This document shows, piece after piece, positions 34,105 to 46,031 of a stretch of DNA of 64,000 nucleotides. A program made the translations under genes and the position numbers. Origin of the DNA: Volvox africanus (lineage: Eukaryota; Chlorophyta; Chlorophyceae; Chlamydomonadales; Volvocaceae); the NCBI GenBank assembly GCA_030268105.1, contig BSDZ01000125.1, forward strand, positions 248,001 through 312,000, given 5' to 3'. Each line of letters opens with the position of its first letter. Within the stretch, counting starts at the first letter, position 1. The notes beneath the pieces are model-generated. The model saw nothing but the letters and a program-made list of their open reading frames with translations, did not search any database and was not told the origin of the DNA.

Positions 34105-35482
34105 CGTACTATGTCTTCCACCTCCACAATGGGCCGGCTGCCGCCGCCAGCACCGGAACCATCCATGCCGCCGCCGCCTCCTGGGGCTGCGCCTGCCGTA
34201 CCTTAACGAGGATGGGTCCCAGAGCCTCAAAATAAAAAAAGGGGAAGCAAAACAAATTGACGCGTCAATCCAGGAAAGGTCCATTACTGCAAATAAACCT
34301 TGCAAGATCTAGCTCTTCTGCCGCAAGCTCGCGTATCGTATAACTCTTTTCGGCACGTGATGGGTAGTTTTGAGCAACAAAAAAACCCAGCAACGATGAT
34401 GTCGGGTAAGTAACACCGCACGCCATCTACTTAAGTACACATATGTGCTGTGGCTAAAATTTTCTTAGTAGCCTTACGTTCAGTTGCTCATCGTACCCCC
34501 ATGCCCCCGTGTACCAGGTCCGCGGTCATGTCACGACAAAGCATGGTCCCCGGGCATACCTTGTGCTAAGGTTGCTTATTTATAAGAAACGAATATATAT
34601 ATATGATGCTGCTCACCGTGAGGTGGGATAAGAGCCGCTCATGCACATACACACCCCACTCGCAAAAAACGGGTGCTCGGGTGCTCGGCCAATTACTCAA
34701 TGCACCCGTACATCCGTACGTTTCCTGACTACATACGCTGATTAGACAGCCAGCGTATACGGTGCTCCCACCCTAACACAGGCCAACGCATCTATAACTG
34801 TCAGGGATGGCGAATCTATCCTAACAGAAATCAACCACCAACCGCTAACCGTTAAATGGTTCGTTTGCCCCGCTCCATAATTGTTACTGTGCACTCCCTC
34901 CTTCCCCCCCCTTCTCCCGCACCGTCTTGCGCGCCTTCTCATCTTACTCAGCACAAGTCTGTGCCTCTGCCATCATCTTCTTGATCTCGTCCGCCGACAG
35001 ATGGGCCTTACCGCTGGTTAATCGTGATGCGGTTGGCGGCGCCTGAGAACTTATAAAGCCCAGGCAGGCAAAAAGGGTTCAGGAGCCGTTTTAGCTACGG
35101 CGAAGTACGGTTTTGTTAAGTACGGAAAAATCCTAACCAAGGAGATCTGGAAAAACAAAGTTCATGTGCGTTCTGAGTGCTTGGTCCTTCGGCGCCGTCT
35201 CAGCAATTAGGCCGATGCGGACCTCCTCGCCTGCGGTCTCACCCAAACCGCCCAAACCGTCCCAATATGGACTCGTCCCTCGAATGGCTGACATGTACAG
35301 ATCGCAGCTCATTGGGCCCTTACCAAGCTGCTGTATTTCTGCCGCGTCGTTTCGCATTCCCCCTTTACCCGTGCGGGTCAAGAATTCCTCTTCCACCCCC
35401 ACTCCACGCTCCACATACCCATACCCACCCGTGCCCTGGTCCTCTGCGAAGAGCATCAAGATAACGAAGGAAACCTGCAAAG
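34105..35482 (-). pseudogene. HSP70-like relic (substrate-binding and C-terminal region)
   Basis: Minus-strand pieces match the HSP70 C-terminal half in the right order: a VSFVI..AEDQGTG block near 35482-35425 with an apparent internal deletion, ANRITINQ near 35038-35010, then LSADEIKKMMAEAQ near 35005-34960, then ALGPILVK near 34230-34205, and a GAAPGGGGGMDGSG..PIVEVED tail near 34200-34105. The pieces are not in one frame: there is a shift between ANRITINQ and LSADEI and another between ILVK and GAAPGG, and most of the helical lid is missing. HSP70s are ATP-dependent chaperones; this copy could not make one. I did not find the ATPase half in the window. Confidence 0.5.
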
Positions 35483-37700
35483 CTCACCGATTTGCAGCGA
35501 AAGACGGGCCTTATGCGAAAACACAACTGAAGGCACGCCCCCCTATCCCGCACCCCTCCTCGGTGCAGTAACTCAACCCAAGGGGCCCATTTTTGTTTTG
35601 TTTCAGATGTTGTACGACGTACTTGTAAGATTTTGTTTTCTGTCCTTACAAGATGTCTTGGCTCCCTTTTACCTGACCGTTGTTATTTCTTCTTTCCCCT
35701 CTCACTCCCTCCCTTTATATCTCGATCCTCAACCCCTTTCCCTTTCAGTCCCCCCCTCAAATGGCCCCACGTTGGGCACCCCACGCGGAGCAGGGGAGAT
35801 GCCGACTAGCTCGAACTGCCCGGAAGGTTGTTGTCACGGGCGCGGGTATGCACGACCTCGTACATCTGCCGTGCATTACAGCGGTATGCTTAATTCAAAT
35901 CCAATTAAACCCTAGGGACACCCTAGGTGGTAGGGGCAGGAGAGCAACCCCACACATCTCGTCACACTTCCATTCACGATTACAAATCCCCCGGGAAATG
36001 GGCACATTGCTCTAACAGCAGCCGTTGGTTTCCCCCCTCCGAGACCCCGCCGCTCTCATACACACCTGGACCAGCACTCTGGGCTGATTGTCATTGTATG
36101 TTGCAAAATGTTCCTCCCGATGCGCGGGGATGGTCGTGTTGCGGGGGGTAAGCACCGACTGGCATGGGGGGAGGGGGGTTGGAAGCGAATAAACGACACC
36201 AGCACCACCAGGTCCTGAACCTTCTCTGTGTGCTACGGCCCTGGTTAGGTTTTCTGGTGTCTTGTGGGGTCTCCCTGGGCTCAGGGGTGTACACACGCGG
36301 ACTGGGAGCTAGGTCAAGTAGCAGCTGCCCACACGAGCTAGTTAGTGTGCGCCTTCCAGTACGATGAGACTTCGTGGCTTTTTTGGTTGTTACTGCGTTC
36401 GACACTGCGTCCCCGGGCTCGGCTCAAACCCACCTCCGCTGCCGACTTTGCCGTACCTAAAACGCCTCCACCGCCAGGGACCTGTGCAACTCGACTGCTT
36501 CGTGCTCTGGGGAGTTTTGGTGCCGTACACGGTATTGGGGATGGTTGAGTGCGTCACGCGCGCAGTGGACATTAAACCAGAGTTCATGCGCCAAACTATT
36601 TAGTGCCTTATCTCCTGCCGCCCTCCTTTTGCAGACAGCAAGTTCAAAAGCTGCTTTCCCGGCCACCTGGCCTGAATGCCCGTTCTCGCATTTTCCCTCG
36701 CTTGGAGTTGGCCGCACTTCCCACTTTCCGTCCACTGTTTTGGGCTCCACCAGATCCGAAGACCTCCACTCTTACCTAGCGACTAGATGCGCTCCTCCCG
36801 GCTTTGGAGAACCTGGTCTTTGCGGCCAACTCCAGCTCCTATGTGCCGAAGGGCCGAAGGGGCCCGTGGATCATGGATCCAAAAACATCTCCTCCAAACC
36901 CTTCTCGAGGGACACCCTCATCCATTCATTCCCCTCAATTGCCTTCATCATGTGTTTGTTGGGTACAGCATCCACCACAGCGTCATCCGGCAGTCAATGG
37001 CGCGCAATCAACTCTGCTCCCGCTCAGATCGCAATCCTTTGCAATGACATCCTACACGATCCATCAACAAAGTTCTATGTCTGCATTCAGTTCAAACGTC
37101 GCAAGCCCGCACGTGCCAGCATCAGGTAACATCCTCAGCGTTCACGAAAGTAGGCATGGTGCAGTGGTGATGCTGACCAGGGGGCCAATTAGAGGTGACC
37201 GAGTCCGGTCCTTACCTGCTCTGAAATCGAGCCAAAGTATTCCAGACGTAGCGCCAGTAGTTGAAGATTGATGTGACGGGGGAAACGGCCAGAGGGAAGT
37301 CAGAGCAGATGTCGGACTATTTACGAACCGTCACAGGGAAAGAGCACAATACTGGTGGAAAGCGGCGGAGAAGCCTCAGAACAGCAAACACGCCGGTCTC
37401 AGAAACGCGCTCTCATTGTGCGTTTAACGATTACATGCATGTGCATATTATTGCGCTCCCCAACGTGTTTGTGTATTCAATCCTCTACACCTAAACGTGT
37501 CAAAAGTCAACGCGGCCATAACACCACTTCCTCTCCGTCAAGTCTCTCCTAAAGTTCGATTAATAAGTATTGAGAGCCCAACAGTTGCTGTGCGCCCCGT
37601 ACGGGCCTACGGGCTCCTGCAATGGTCACCTTCCATTACAGCGCGGCAGCTAACGAGCCTCCCATTATTTGGGACTTGGGTCATCCACCGTTACAAAGCA
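35483..37700. other. No intact gene recognised
   Basis: Exon-like fragments occur, for example a minus-strand stretch ending in a good GTAAGG donor near 37210, but no chain of exons or family motif could be built. Confidence 0.3.
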
Positions 37701-37749
37701 GTAATGGCATCGCTGCTCTGACGCACAGCTCTGCACCACCAGCGCTTCC

Positions 37750-38030
37750 GTGAGCAGCAGCAGCCACACAAGCGCTGAGTCCCACCTCCAGCAGCCGGCA
37801 GTCCGGGGACAGCTCCAAACTCAGAACTGGCGCAGCGTACTTCGAGGCGTGGGTGACACGGAACGAGTCCAGTTGGAGGAATCATCCCCCGTCTGCGCCT
37901 TTCCCTTGAGCAAGTCATCGTTAACCTTCCATGTCGCACCCTTTCCGCGTACAGACACTTTCCAAAGCCGATACGCCTCACCTTAACTTGCCCATCCGCC
38001 GAACACCCAAGCATACGATTCTCCATCTTC
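37750..38030 (-). pseudogene. UTP15-like WD40 relic
   Basis: Two minus-strand pieces resemble consecutive WD40 blades of UTP15, a U3 snoRNP protein of small-subunit rRNA processing. The first (about 38020-37983) reads RMLGCSADGQVK and ends in a phase-0 GTGAGG donor. The second starts in the matching phase at 37872 with LDSFRVTHASKYAAPVLSLEL. The expected AG acceptor just before it is AA (positions 37873-37874 on plus read TT), so the 3' splice site looks destroyed. After SPDCRLLEVGL the frame loses similarity. No flanking UTP15 exons were found. Confidence 0.35.
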
Positions 38031-38283
38031 CCTCTCCCCTCCACCGTTCCTTCCCCTCCCCTCTTCACTCATCACTGAGCACTCTCCCACCCGATCCATC
38101 CTTATCGCCCGTGACGCCCCTTTATTGTGGAGCTTGGTCGTATGGCTCACCGACCAATCGGGTTGGGGGGAAATCGTGGTGGCCTATTGACACAGGTGAG
38201 AAAGCAGCTCTCCCCTTTCCTGTTCCTCCTCCTCTCTCCCGTTACTCCCTCTCCCCCCTTTCTGTTCCTCCGTCTTCCCTCTT

Positions 38284-38442
38284 TCCTCTCGTGGTGTTGG
38301 TGTTGGTGATGATGTTAGCTTTGGTGTTGGTGCTGCTGGTGCTGCTGGTGATGATGGTGATGATGGTGGTGGTTGTGGTGGATGCATACTGGTGGATGAA
38401 TACTGGTTGTGGTGATGGTGGTGGTGGCGGTCGTTGTGGAGG
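38284..38442. repeat. TGG/GTG-rich simple-sequence stretch
   Basis: Imperfect GTT/GCT/GAT + GGT trinucleotide repeats on plus. Low complexity, no stable frame assignment. Confidence 0.7.
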
Positions 38443-41440
38443 TATATCCTAAGTTATCGTACTCCTATTTGTATTTGTAAGATATCCTCATCGATCATAT
38501 CCTATATAATCAGATGTGGCGGCATCCCGCCACCCATCTGGGCACGGAAGTTACATTACCAAGTCGTAAGGTACCAAATGGGGGAACAAACTGCGCTCTC
38601 GAGGGTTAGTACGTAGAATATACGACGCATTTACCGGGTACATAATTAGAGCAACAGAGCATGGTGCACCGTATGGCAAGCGCCGCAGGTGCTCTGGGGC
38701 GAAAACAAAAGTTAGATGGGGCTCTGGGAATACGACGGCGGAGGGCCCGCGCCCACGACGACCTCAAACACATTCACACCAGCACTTGGAAAACGGGAAG
38801 GACGTAGCCCTTTCCTGAGGCAGGGTTGCTAAAAACACACACGTAAGGATATTAGGCATCCTGCGGTCCCCCTCTTCACCAAATCGGGCTTCGTCCAAGA
38901 GCGCCTTCACCGCCGCCGTCGGTACCGCAGCTTCTGAATCCCAGCAGCTTCGCAGTGTTTCTCTATGCCGTGCCCAGTACGGCAACGCACACACATACAC
39001 ACCAACATAGCCGGTAGAGAAGTAGTCGGCCACTGACGTGCCGTACCAACCCCCGTGACCGAATGTAGTGCAATCGCCAGCAATAGGCCAAGAAGCCATG
39101 TAGATACCGCTTTGGGGGCCGGCGCTGTCCCCCTTCGGAACATAACACACACACACACAATATAGCCCTTCTTCCAGTGATCCATCCGGCGAGTGCCCTT
39201 CCGTTGTAGGCATTGCAAATCTGGCTATGATGTGCGTGAATGGCCCATGTGTGTGGAGAGGGAAGGGAGGGGAGGGGGCACTGCCGCGGGATACGCTTGT
39301 CAGCACTGCCACTGACCGTGCGCCATCGGGCCGTGCATACCAGGTTACGAAAGATCCAAATGTACATGTACGACGATGTGCGGCTACAGGACAACTATAT
39401 GCTCCCAGTGAGGGAGTTCAGGATATCCTAGCAACCCTATCAATCTACCTGTCTCTCTCGGTTGGGGCAACTCAAGTGCCCAAGGAGCCCTGTGTAGGAT
39501 CGAACAGATCCACCGCCACATGTTTTCGTTACAATTTTGTTTTCATCACGTCACATCATATCACATCACATCACATCATATCATGAATCATTTTGATTGG
39601 CCATTCATCACAGCAACACAGATGATGTTGATGTCGCTGCTGATCCACAATTCAGAATCACCACGGACTGCAACGTGCTCTTCATCCAAACCGATCAAAG
39701 GCATCAGATGTCACCCACATCAATACCCCCGTTGCCAGAAGAACTGTCCAAGCACGTAAGGCCCTGCCATCCAGCTCGTTGAACCTTACGTAAACCCACT
39801 GTCCATAATCCCGGTCTCAAGGCGTAAGGCCCTTATGCACCAGCCGAATGATATTAGTAGCCATCCCACACCGAAAGCCCGCCATCAGCTGATGAGAACG
39901 GGGGCCAGAAAGGACCAAAAGGTGCTGCTGGCTGCCCATACGATGAATACAACAGAACCGAGATTTGTTGTAACCGATAGTAACCGATCAACCGAGCACC
40001 CCACAGAAAAAACGTACCAACAGCGTGAACGAGAAGGTGCGTCAGTGTCAGCAACTCATTCCGCATGTCTCCCGTCCAACTGCCTCACGGGTTGAAACGT
40101 AATCCTCAATCAAAGAGTTCGGCAGTATACCCCTCCTTTCTTTTCCTCCCTTTTGCTGTGAAGCAAATGAGACGTGGCATTAGAAGTAAATTCCTCCCTC
40201 AGGGGGTGATACTCACTGCCCGGGCCAGCACCTACATGCGCTGTGGAGCCCTCGAACCACAAACACCACGGTGGAGACATGAGGCCATGTAGGAGGTCAG
40301 TGACTCCAAGCAGCAGTAGACTCCGGGAAGACTCGCAACTTTTCTGTTACCGCTACTGTTACTGGGGAGGGGGGAGAGAAGAGGACACTGGCAGACGCCC
40401 GATCTAACCACCGCACTGTATATACACATAAACTGTATATACACATAAACTGTATATATACATAACACACAAGATATGCCTATGAATGTAAACCTGCACA
40501 AGCATACGGCGCCACTAACCAGCTGGGCGGTGGTCACCAGTGGATGAATTGTGCGCGCCATATTCGCGCTCGGACAGCTGTATTCGCGCTGTGGATATGC
40601 ACACATAATACTGCGGATAGGTCTTTACTTTCATTGTTTCCGATGCTAACATATCGGAATACATATCGTGTGCTCCGGCAGGAATAGTGCTCGTTAGTTC
40701 GTTAGCTAGCTAACTGGAGGATTACCTGAATACCAACGTAGCTAGATGATAAAGATGCCGCCTACGGATGTGGCGGCAGCAGCCGCAGCTTCTGGCGCCC
40801 GCCGCCTTCTTCCCCATGCACCTCATACACGAGTCGCCCTTCAATACCCCTACATTTCCAGTAAAGGCCTGCGACTTCTGGATACCAAAACACCAACATT
40901 CACATTCATTTGCATGTTGGGCCAGTTCGATGTAGTGCTTCCCCATCTCGTAAAAAGTAGGGGACGTAAATGGAGTCCACAGCATTGAAAGGCTGAGCAC
41001 GATGAGACGGTAGGCTGGGCAGCGCCGGCCTTACCCCTCCTCCACCAAGCCCCAACAAACGACATGTCTTGTCACGTGTTGAGGACATATCTTTATTTTT
41101 CATTGTGATTATTTGAGGGGAATGTACTTATTATGATTATTATGATTTAGAGCGGTAGTGCAGTAGCAGCACACAACCGCACGCATGTCTTTGAAACCAG
41201 AGCCGGGTGTTGTCGAGGTCGGTGGAAGGTAGCCTCCTCCCGATCCAATACACACACAGCCGAGATACTCGCAGCAGTAGCAGCGAAAGGAGAGAAAATC
41301 TCAAGAATGGTGCCGATAAACGACATCCGTGCGATAATGGCGACCCATGGGTCACGGGCTGCCGTATGACATGCGTATACATTTTACCTGGGCAACCTGG
41401 GAAAATGCCTTTTATGCAAACTTAACCAACCAAAAACCAT
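38443..41440. other. No intact gene recognised; scattered exon-like fragments
   Basis: Minus-strand open stretches with coding-like composition occur at about 38800-38960 and 40860-40990, but neither has recognisable motifs nor joinable neighbours. Short satellites occur at 39551-39583 (TCACA/TCATA) and 40415-40465. Confidence 0.35.
40415..40465. repeat. Three tandem copies of a 17-bp AT-rich unit
   Basis: The unit ACTGTATATACACATAA occurs twice exactly and a third time with one change. Intergenic. Confidence 0.9.
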
Positions 41441-43308
41441 TCAACGTGCGTGCGGCATATGGGTCCTGAAGCGCATGAACAGCGGCCAGTGTGGAAAGAC
41501 CTTGGGCGCAATGAAGCACGGCTTCTTCATTTGCAATTGAGACTTCCGAGTAAGTTGATAGTTCCACTTCTGTATGTCGGAGCAAACGTCAGAAGGCGGA
41601 GCGCGAACAGACACCACACGCTTGTGATCCACGGCAATCTCGGAGGACTCCAGGAGGTGGGTGGGTGTGTGTGGGGGGTGGTATGAGACGACTTGGTAGG
41701 ACAGCTCTCTGCATGCGCTGCTGGGCCTTCCCTCCACATCCCACAGGGTCTGAAAATGGAGGCGATGTGATCAGGCCCTCAGGTGGGGAGTCCTCTGATG
41801 TGCTTTTTTCCTCTGCCATTCCCGTCCCCCGGCCTCATGACATCAGCCATCACTCAAAATGAAGCCATCAAACACCCGTGTGCGTGTGTGTGTATACACT
41901 GTCCCGCGCACACACACGAGTATGGTGAGTATGGTGAACCTGGTCCTCTAATATATGCTACACAAACTCTCCCCCCTCCTCCTGCCTCCTCCTTCTTCGT
42001 CGGAGCCCCTCCTCCACAGCCCTCGGGGCCGAGGAGCCTTCGCCTGCAGCGGTGGCGGTTTAGTGCGGACTGAAACCTCCTTGACCCGTCCGCTCCGATC
42101 TCCGGGTCGTTATCCGAGTCTATCCCGGGTTTCATTGCGGGTTTCATTCGTGACGTCAATCGTTTCCATGTCACAAACTGACCAGCTTAGCCCCATAGGC
42201 GGGCATCAGAGGAAGTGGTCGCCGTATCTGGTTTCCTTCTTCCCTTCTGCCGCCTTCACTTTGACCGCTGCCACCGCAAGGTTACCATGCACCCACACAC
42301 CTGTAAAAGAACCCTTTCTTCCTCCTCAAGTTCTTTCGCATTCCAATACCTCCATGCGCACATGCAGTGCATACGCCATAAATTTGCCTTGCACAGCATG
42401 GCATGGCATTGGACAGCATAGCAGCAATTTGCCACCAACGAAACCATATGCAAACGTCCCCGGGAGGTCGTGGGTAGGGAGGTGGTGGACAGCCGCCCGA
42501 CACATCTGGCTGTAAGACGCAGTGGGAGTCCGTCTGTCGGCCCTTCAGTTCATCTTGTCAAATCTCATAGCCGTACACGTACACATATGCAGGATGCTGC
42601 TAACAGTCACTCCGGATGAATATCGTTGGCGCTCTCAGCCTCGACCATTGAACCCAGCTTACTTGCAGACCCGCCTCCCCTGGAGCACCGTTTCGGCACC
42701 GCCTCCTGCCCAAAATAGGATAAGCCACCAGACTTGAAACGCCAGGTCGACTCTCCTCGCCTCCCATTCCCTCCCCTCAACCCAGGTGCTCATATCCGCT
42801 GCCACCGTCTCAGCACCGCCGTTGTCGCCGTCGTCGTCGCCGCCATTGTCGTTGCGTTCATGGTAATCGCCATTGTCATGACCGGAGATGTCGTTCTAAG
42901 CCAGATTTCTACAAACAACTTCAAGACACATCGCAGATGATGTGGCCACCAGCCACCAGCCACCAGCTAAATCACCAGTTTTACGTGATGATTTACACCG
43001 CCCCTGCTGTGTTTCACCAAAGCAGAACCTCTCCCTCTCTCCCTCCCCCTCAGGAACGTGAGGGAGGGGGATAGATGAGGAGTCCATGCATGACAGGGGG
43101 AACAGGGACACAGACGGAACCACCACCACCACCACCACCACCACATCACAATCACAACAGTGCTGTTATAAATCCTCTCCAACACAGAATCCACACACGC
43201 GTACATGCACTGGGTCGTAGAAGGTGGTCTGAAGGCGGTCAGAGAGCCCAATTGGCGGACTTGACGCTTGACGACTCCCCAGTCGGGAGGAGTCAACCCT
43301 CGAGGGGC

Positions 43309-46031
43309 TGGGAACAGCCCGGGGACTGCAGCTGCCCTCGAAGGCTCATCGGCGGTGCGGGTAGGTTCAAACTGCGGCGACTGGGTGCCGTACCTATCAG
43401 GCGGCAGTCCATCGTTGACGGCGATGTCATGCCGTAGAGTGTCGTATTACTATATGGCATGTTAATGTTTGCCGACGCAGTGGGTGATGACAACGGCGAT
43501 GGCGCGCCGGACACCAACTGCATCACACCAGAGAATGACATCTCGCTTCGCAGCTGTCGGGCGCTCTGCGAAGTGGGCATCAAGGCGTGAGGGCTGTGGG
43601 GGCCGGAGCTGCAGCTGGCGGTGCGACCCACTAAGAGTGGCGCGGCCACCCCACCCATTCCCAGCGGCCCACTTGGCCGCTGCACAGCACCACCGCCACC
43701 TCCGCCTCCGCCACTGGCGCAGCCGGAGCCTCCGCCACTGGCGGCGGCGAATGTGCCGCTCGTACGACGCAAGTCATTTGGGGCAGTGAAGGAGTTACCT
43801 CCAGCTGACCCACGGTTCACCTGGCTGCGTGACGGGGTGCGGATGGCCATGCTGCTCAGGGCGCCGTGAGCGAGCGCTCCTCCGAGAGATGAGGACAACA
43901 CCGGCGAGGATGAGGAGCTGGCGCTTGTGGGGGTGGTTGCAGTGGTGGTTGGCATAACTGTGCTGGTGTTGGTGTTTGTGCTGCTGGTAACGGGAGAGGT
44001 GGACGCAGCGGTAGCAGTAGCGGGAGCCGCGGTCGTGGTGGTCATAGCAGTGGGCTTCGTGGGCTTCGTGGCGGGGAGATCTGCTGAGCTGTTCGGGTGA
44101 AAGATGCTGTGGGAGGGAACGGGGGTGGGGAGGGGGGAGGTAGCGCACCAAATAAAGTGAATGTGGAAGAAGACTGCAGTAAACAGATTAGACGATAAAT
44201 ATGGGATGTATAAATACCCTTCCTGATGCCCTTCAGATAGGACACCGAAGAAAGAACAGATCAGGAGAACAGCCCTGATATTCCTCCCCTGCTTCCCTCC
44301 TCCTGCCCCGCTCCAGTGCGGGCTAGCCAGGTTGGGTGGGTGGGTTGGTCGTGGCAAGGCGCTGGTTGGTTTCCATTGAGGAAAGTGGGGTCCGGGAGGA
44401 GCACTTGCATGACAGCTGCAGCGCCAGCGGTCAGATCAGCTTTGCCTCAGAGCTACAAATATTCTCACGGTATGGCTCTAAGGTATCTATTGTCTTAACC
44501 TTTCGCTTCCAACCGCAGCCTTAAAGTTCCACTGTGTTCACATTCCCCACCTCAGACTACGTCAGCTGTCATCCGACCACCACGAGTCCCTCTCGGTTGA
44601 CCTTCACAGTTCCTACAGTACCCACAAGAGGGATTCGCTTTAGTCGCCTTACCCCTTTCCCCGCCTCCTCTCACCTCCCCCCTCCTCCCCCTCCCCGCCA
44701 TCTCTCACCCCCGGATAATCTTGAAGAAGCGCCCACCTCCACTGCCAGTCAGCCGCCGTGTGGTGGCTCCCGCTGCTGCTCCTCCCCCTGCAGCTCCTCC
44801 TCCTGCCGCACCGCTACCACCGCCGCCATTACCACCACTGAAACCTCCTCCTCCCTGTCCTCCACCTGACCCACTACCACTACCACCGCCAGCAGGAGCC
44901 CCTCCGGACCCAAGTCCCAGTCCCTCCGTTCCGCCATCCGCCGACTCGTCTCGCAAACCAGCGCTTCCCACATACAGCTGCCCGTGCGACGTGCTGGACG
45001 AGTTGCCGTAAAATGTCCCACCAGGTCGCCGAGTTGCATACACTGAATCTAAAGTGTCTGCTATAGAGGAACGTCGCGCCACCGTTACCCCGGCCGCCAA
45101 CACGGAGGTGGGGACACCGGATTGCTGCTGTAGTTGCTGTTGTTGTTGTTGGCCGCCGACAACGTTGGATACGTTGCATCCGAATCCAGCATCAGTGAGA
45201 GCGTTACGACGCAGCGCAGCACATGACCTTGGATCCGAAAAGGACCGGGCGGCTTGAAGGCTGGGGCCGCGTGGGCGGCTGAAGGACTGCGTTCGGTTAG
45301 ATTGACCGTTGGTTCCGGAGCCCGCAGCACCAGGGGCTGGATGACCTCCAGGGCTTCCGAACAGGCACGAGCCGTCGAAGGTGACGACGGAGGAGCGCCT
45401 TTGCTCGGAGTTCGTTTGGGAGAGGGGCGTGCGGGGAGCCTAGGAAGTGGGGGTTGTTGGAAGTGAAAGTGAAAGTGAGTTGGACGAGGGGTAGCAAGAG
45501 AGAGGGAAACAGGGGCTGTTGTCATCGTCGCCTTGCATACTTCGCGAATGTTCTCCATGGAGACCTCAGGTCTTCAATTCGGAAACAAGTTGCAATCACC
45601 GCGTCTATATGGTGGTTCAGCCCGTTATGGATTAACAGTAGTAAGGAGACGCGGCAGTACCAGGTAACATGTGGCGCACAATGCCCATTTGACGAGCTTG
45701 AGGAGTTGGCGAAGTTTGTTTCATTTGGTTGGTTTGGAATTCAATGAAAGGCTTACAGTGACTGGTTCCTCAGCTCCATAACTATCTTCTGTAGAGTCTT
45801 CCACCTGCATTGGCTGGACGACTGCGAAATGGAGCATCGGGGAGATGTTCGGGTCTGGCAGCAAGTCGCCAGAGGCGTGCTGCGCGGCTGAGAGCAATGC
45901 CTCCAGCTCAGCCATGAGCGCTTCGCTGCGGTCTGCATCCTCGTGGAGAGCAGTTAAAAGTTGCTTGGTTTCTTTTATAACGAGGCTTGCTCGGCGGTCT
46001 CTGCCGCGCCCTATGGGCACGCTGGGCAGTG
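43309..46031 (-). CDS. Low-complexity Ser/Thr/Gly/Pro-rich protein, structure partial
   Basis: Minus-strand exons that fit together are about 45757-46031 (helical, TKQLLTALHEDADRSEALM), about 45211-45564 (VSMENIREVC onward, Pro/Ser-rich), 44709 to about 45137 (QQSGVPTSV onward, a Gly/Ser tract ending GGGRFFKIIR) and about 43309-44088 (Thr/Ala/Ser-rich, many Gly runs). The 44709/44088 join is phase-consistent (phase 2); the join near 45.2-45.1 kb and the gene ends are not settled. Further exons probably lie at 41.4-42.7 kb. I recognise no domain. Similar long disordered proteins in volvocine algae are often lineage-specific. The true start is not seen: the first exon is entered from an upstream acceptor. 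Confidence 0.45.

Noticed and set aside
39020..39130. FGHGGWYGTSVADYF stretch on minus, reminiscent of a serine beta-lactamase/esterase C-terminal box
   Set aside because: One short motif, no flanking catalytic motifs and no joinable exons; too weak to call.
39551..39583. Short TCACA/TCATA repeats considered as a CRISPR-like array
   Set aside because: Contiguous microsatellite without spacers in a eukaryotic nuclear region.
40860..40990. SPTFYEMGKHYIELAQHANE stretch on minus, considered as a SEC23/24 or TPR fragment
   Set aside because: Similarity covers only about 25 residues and has no neighbouring domain.
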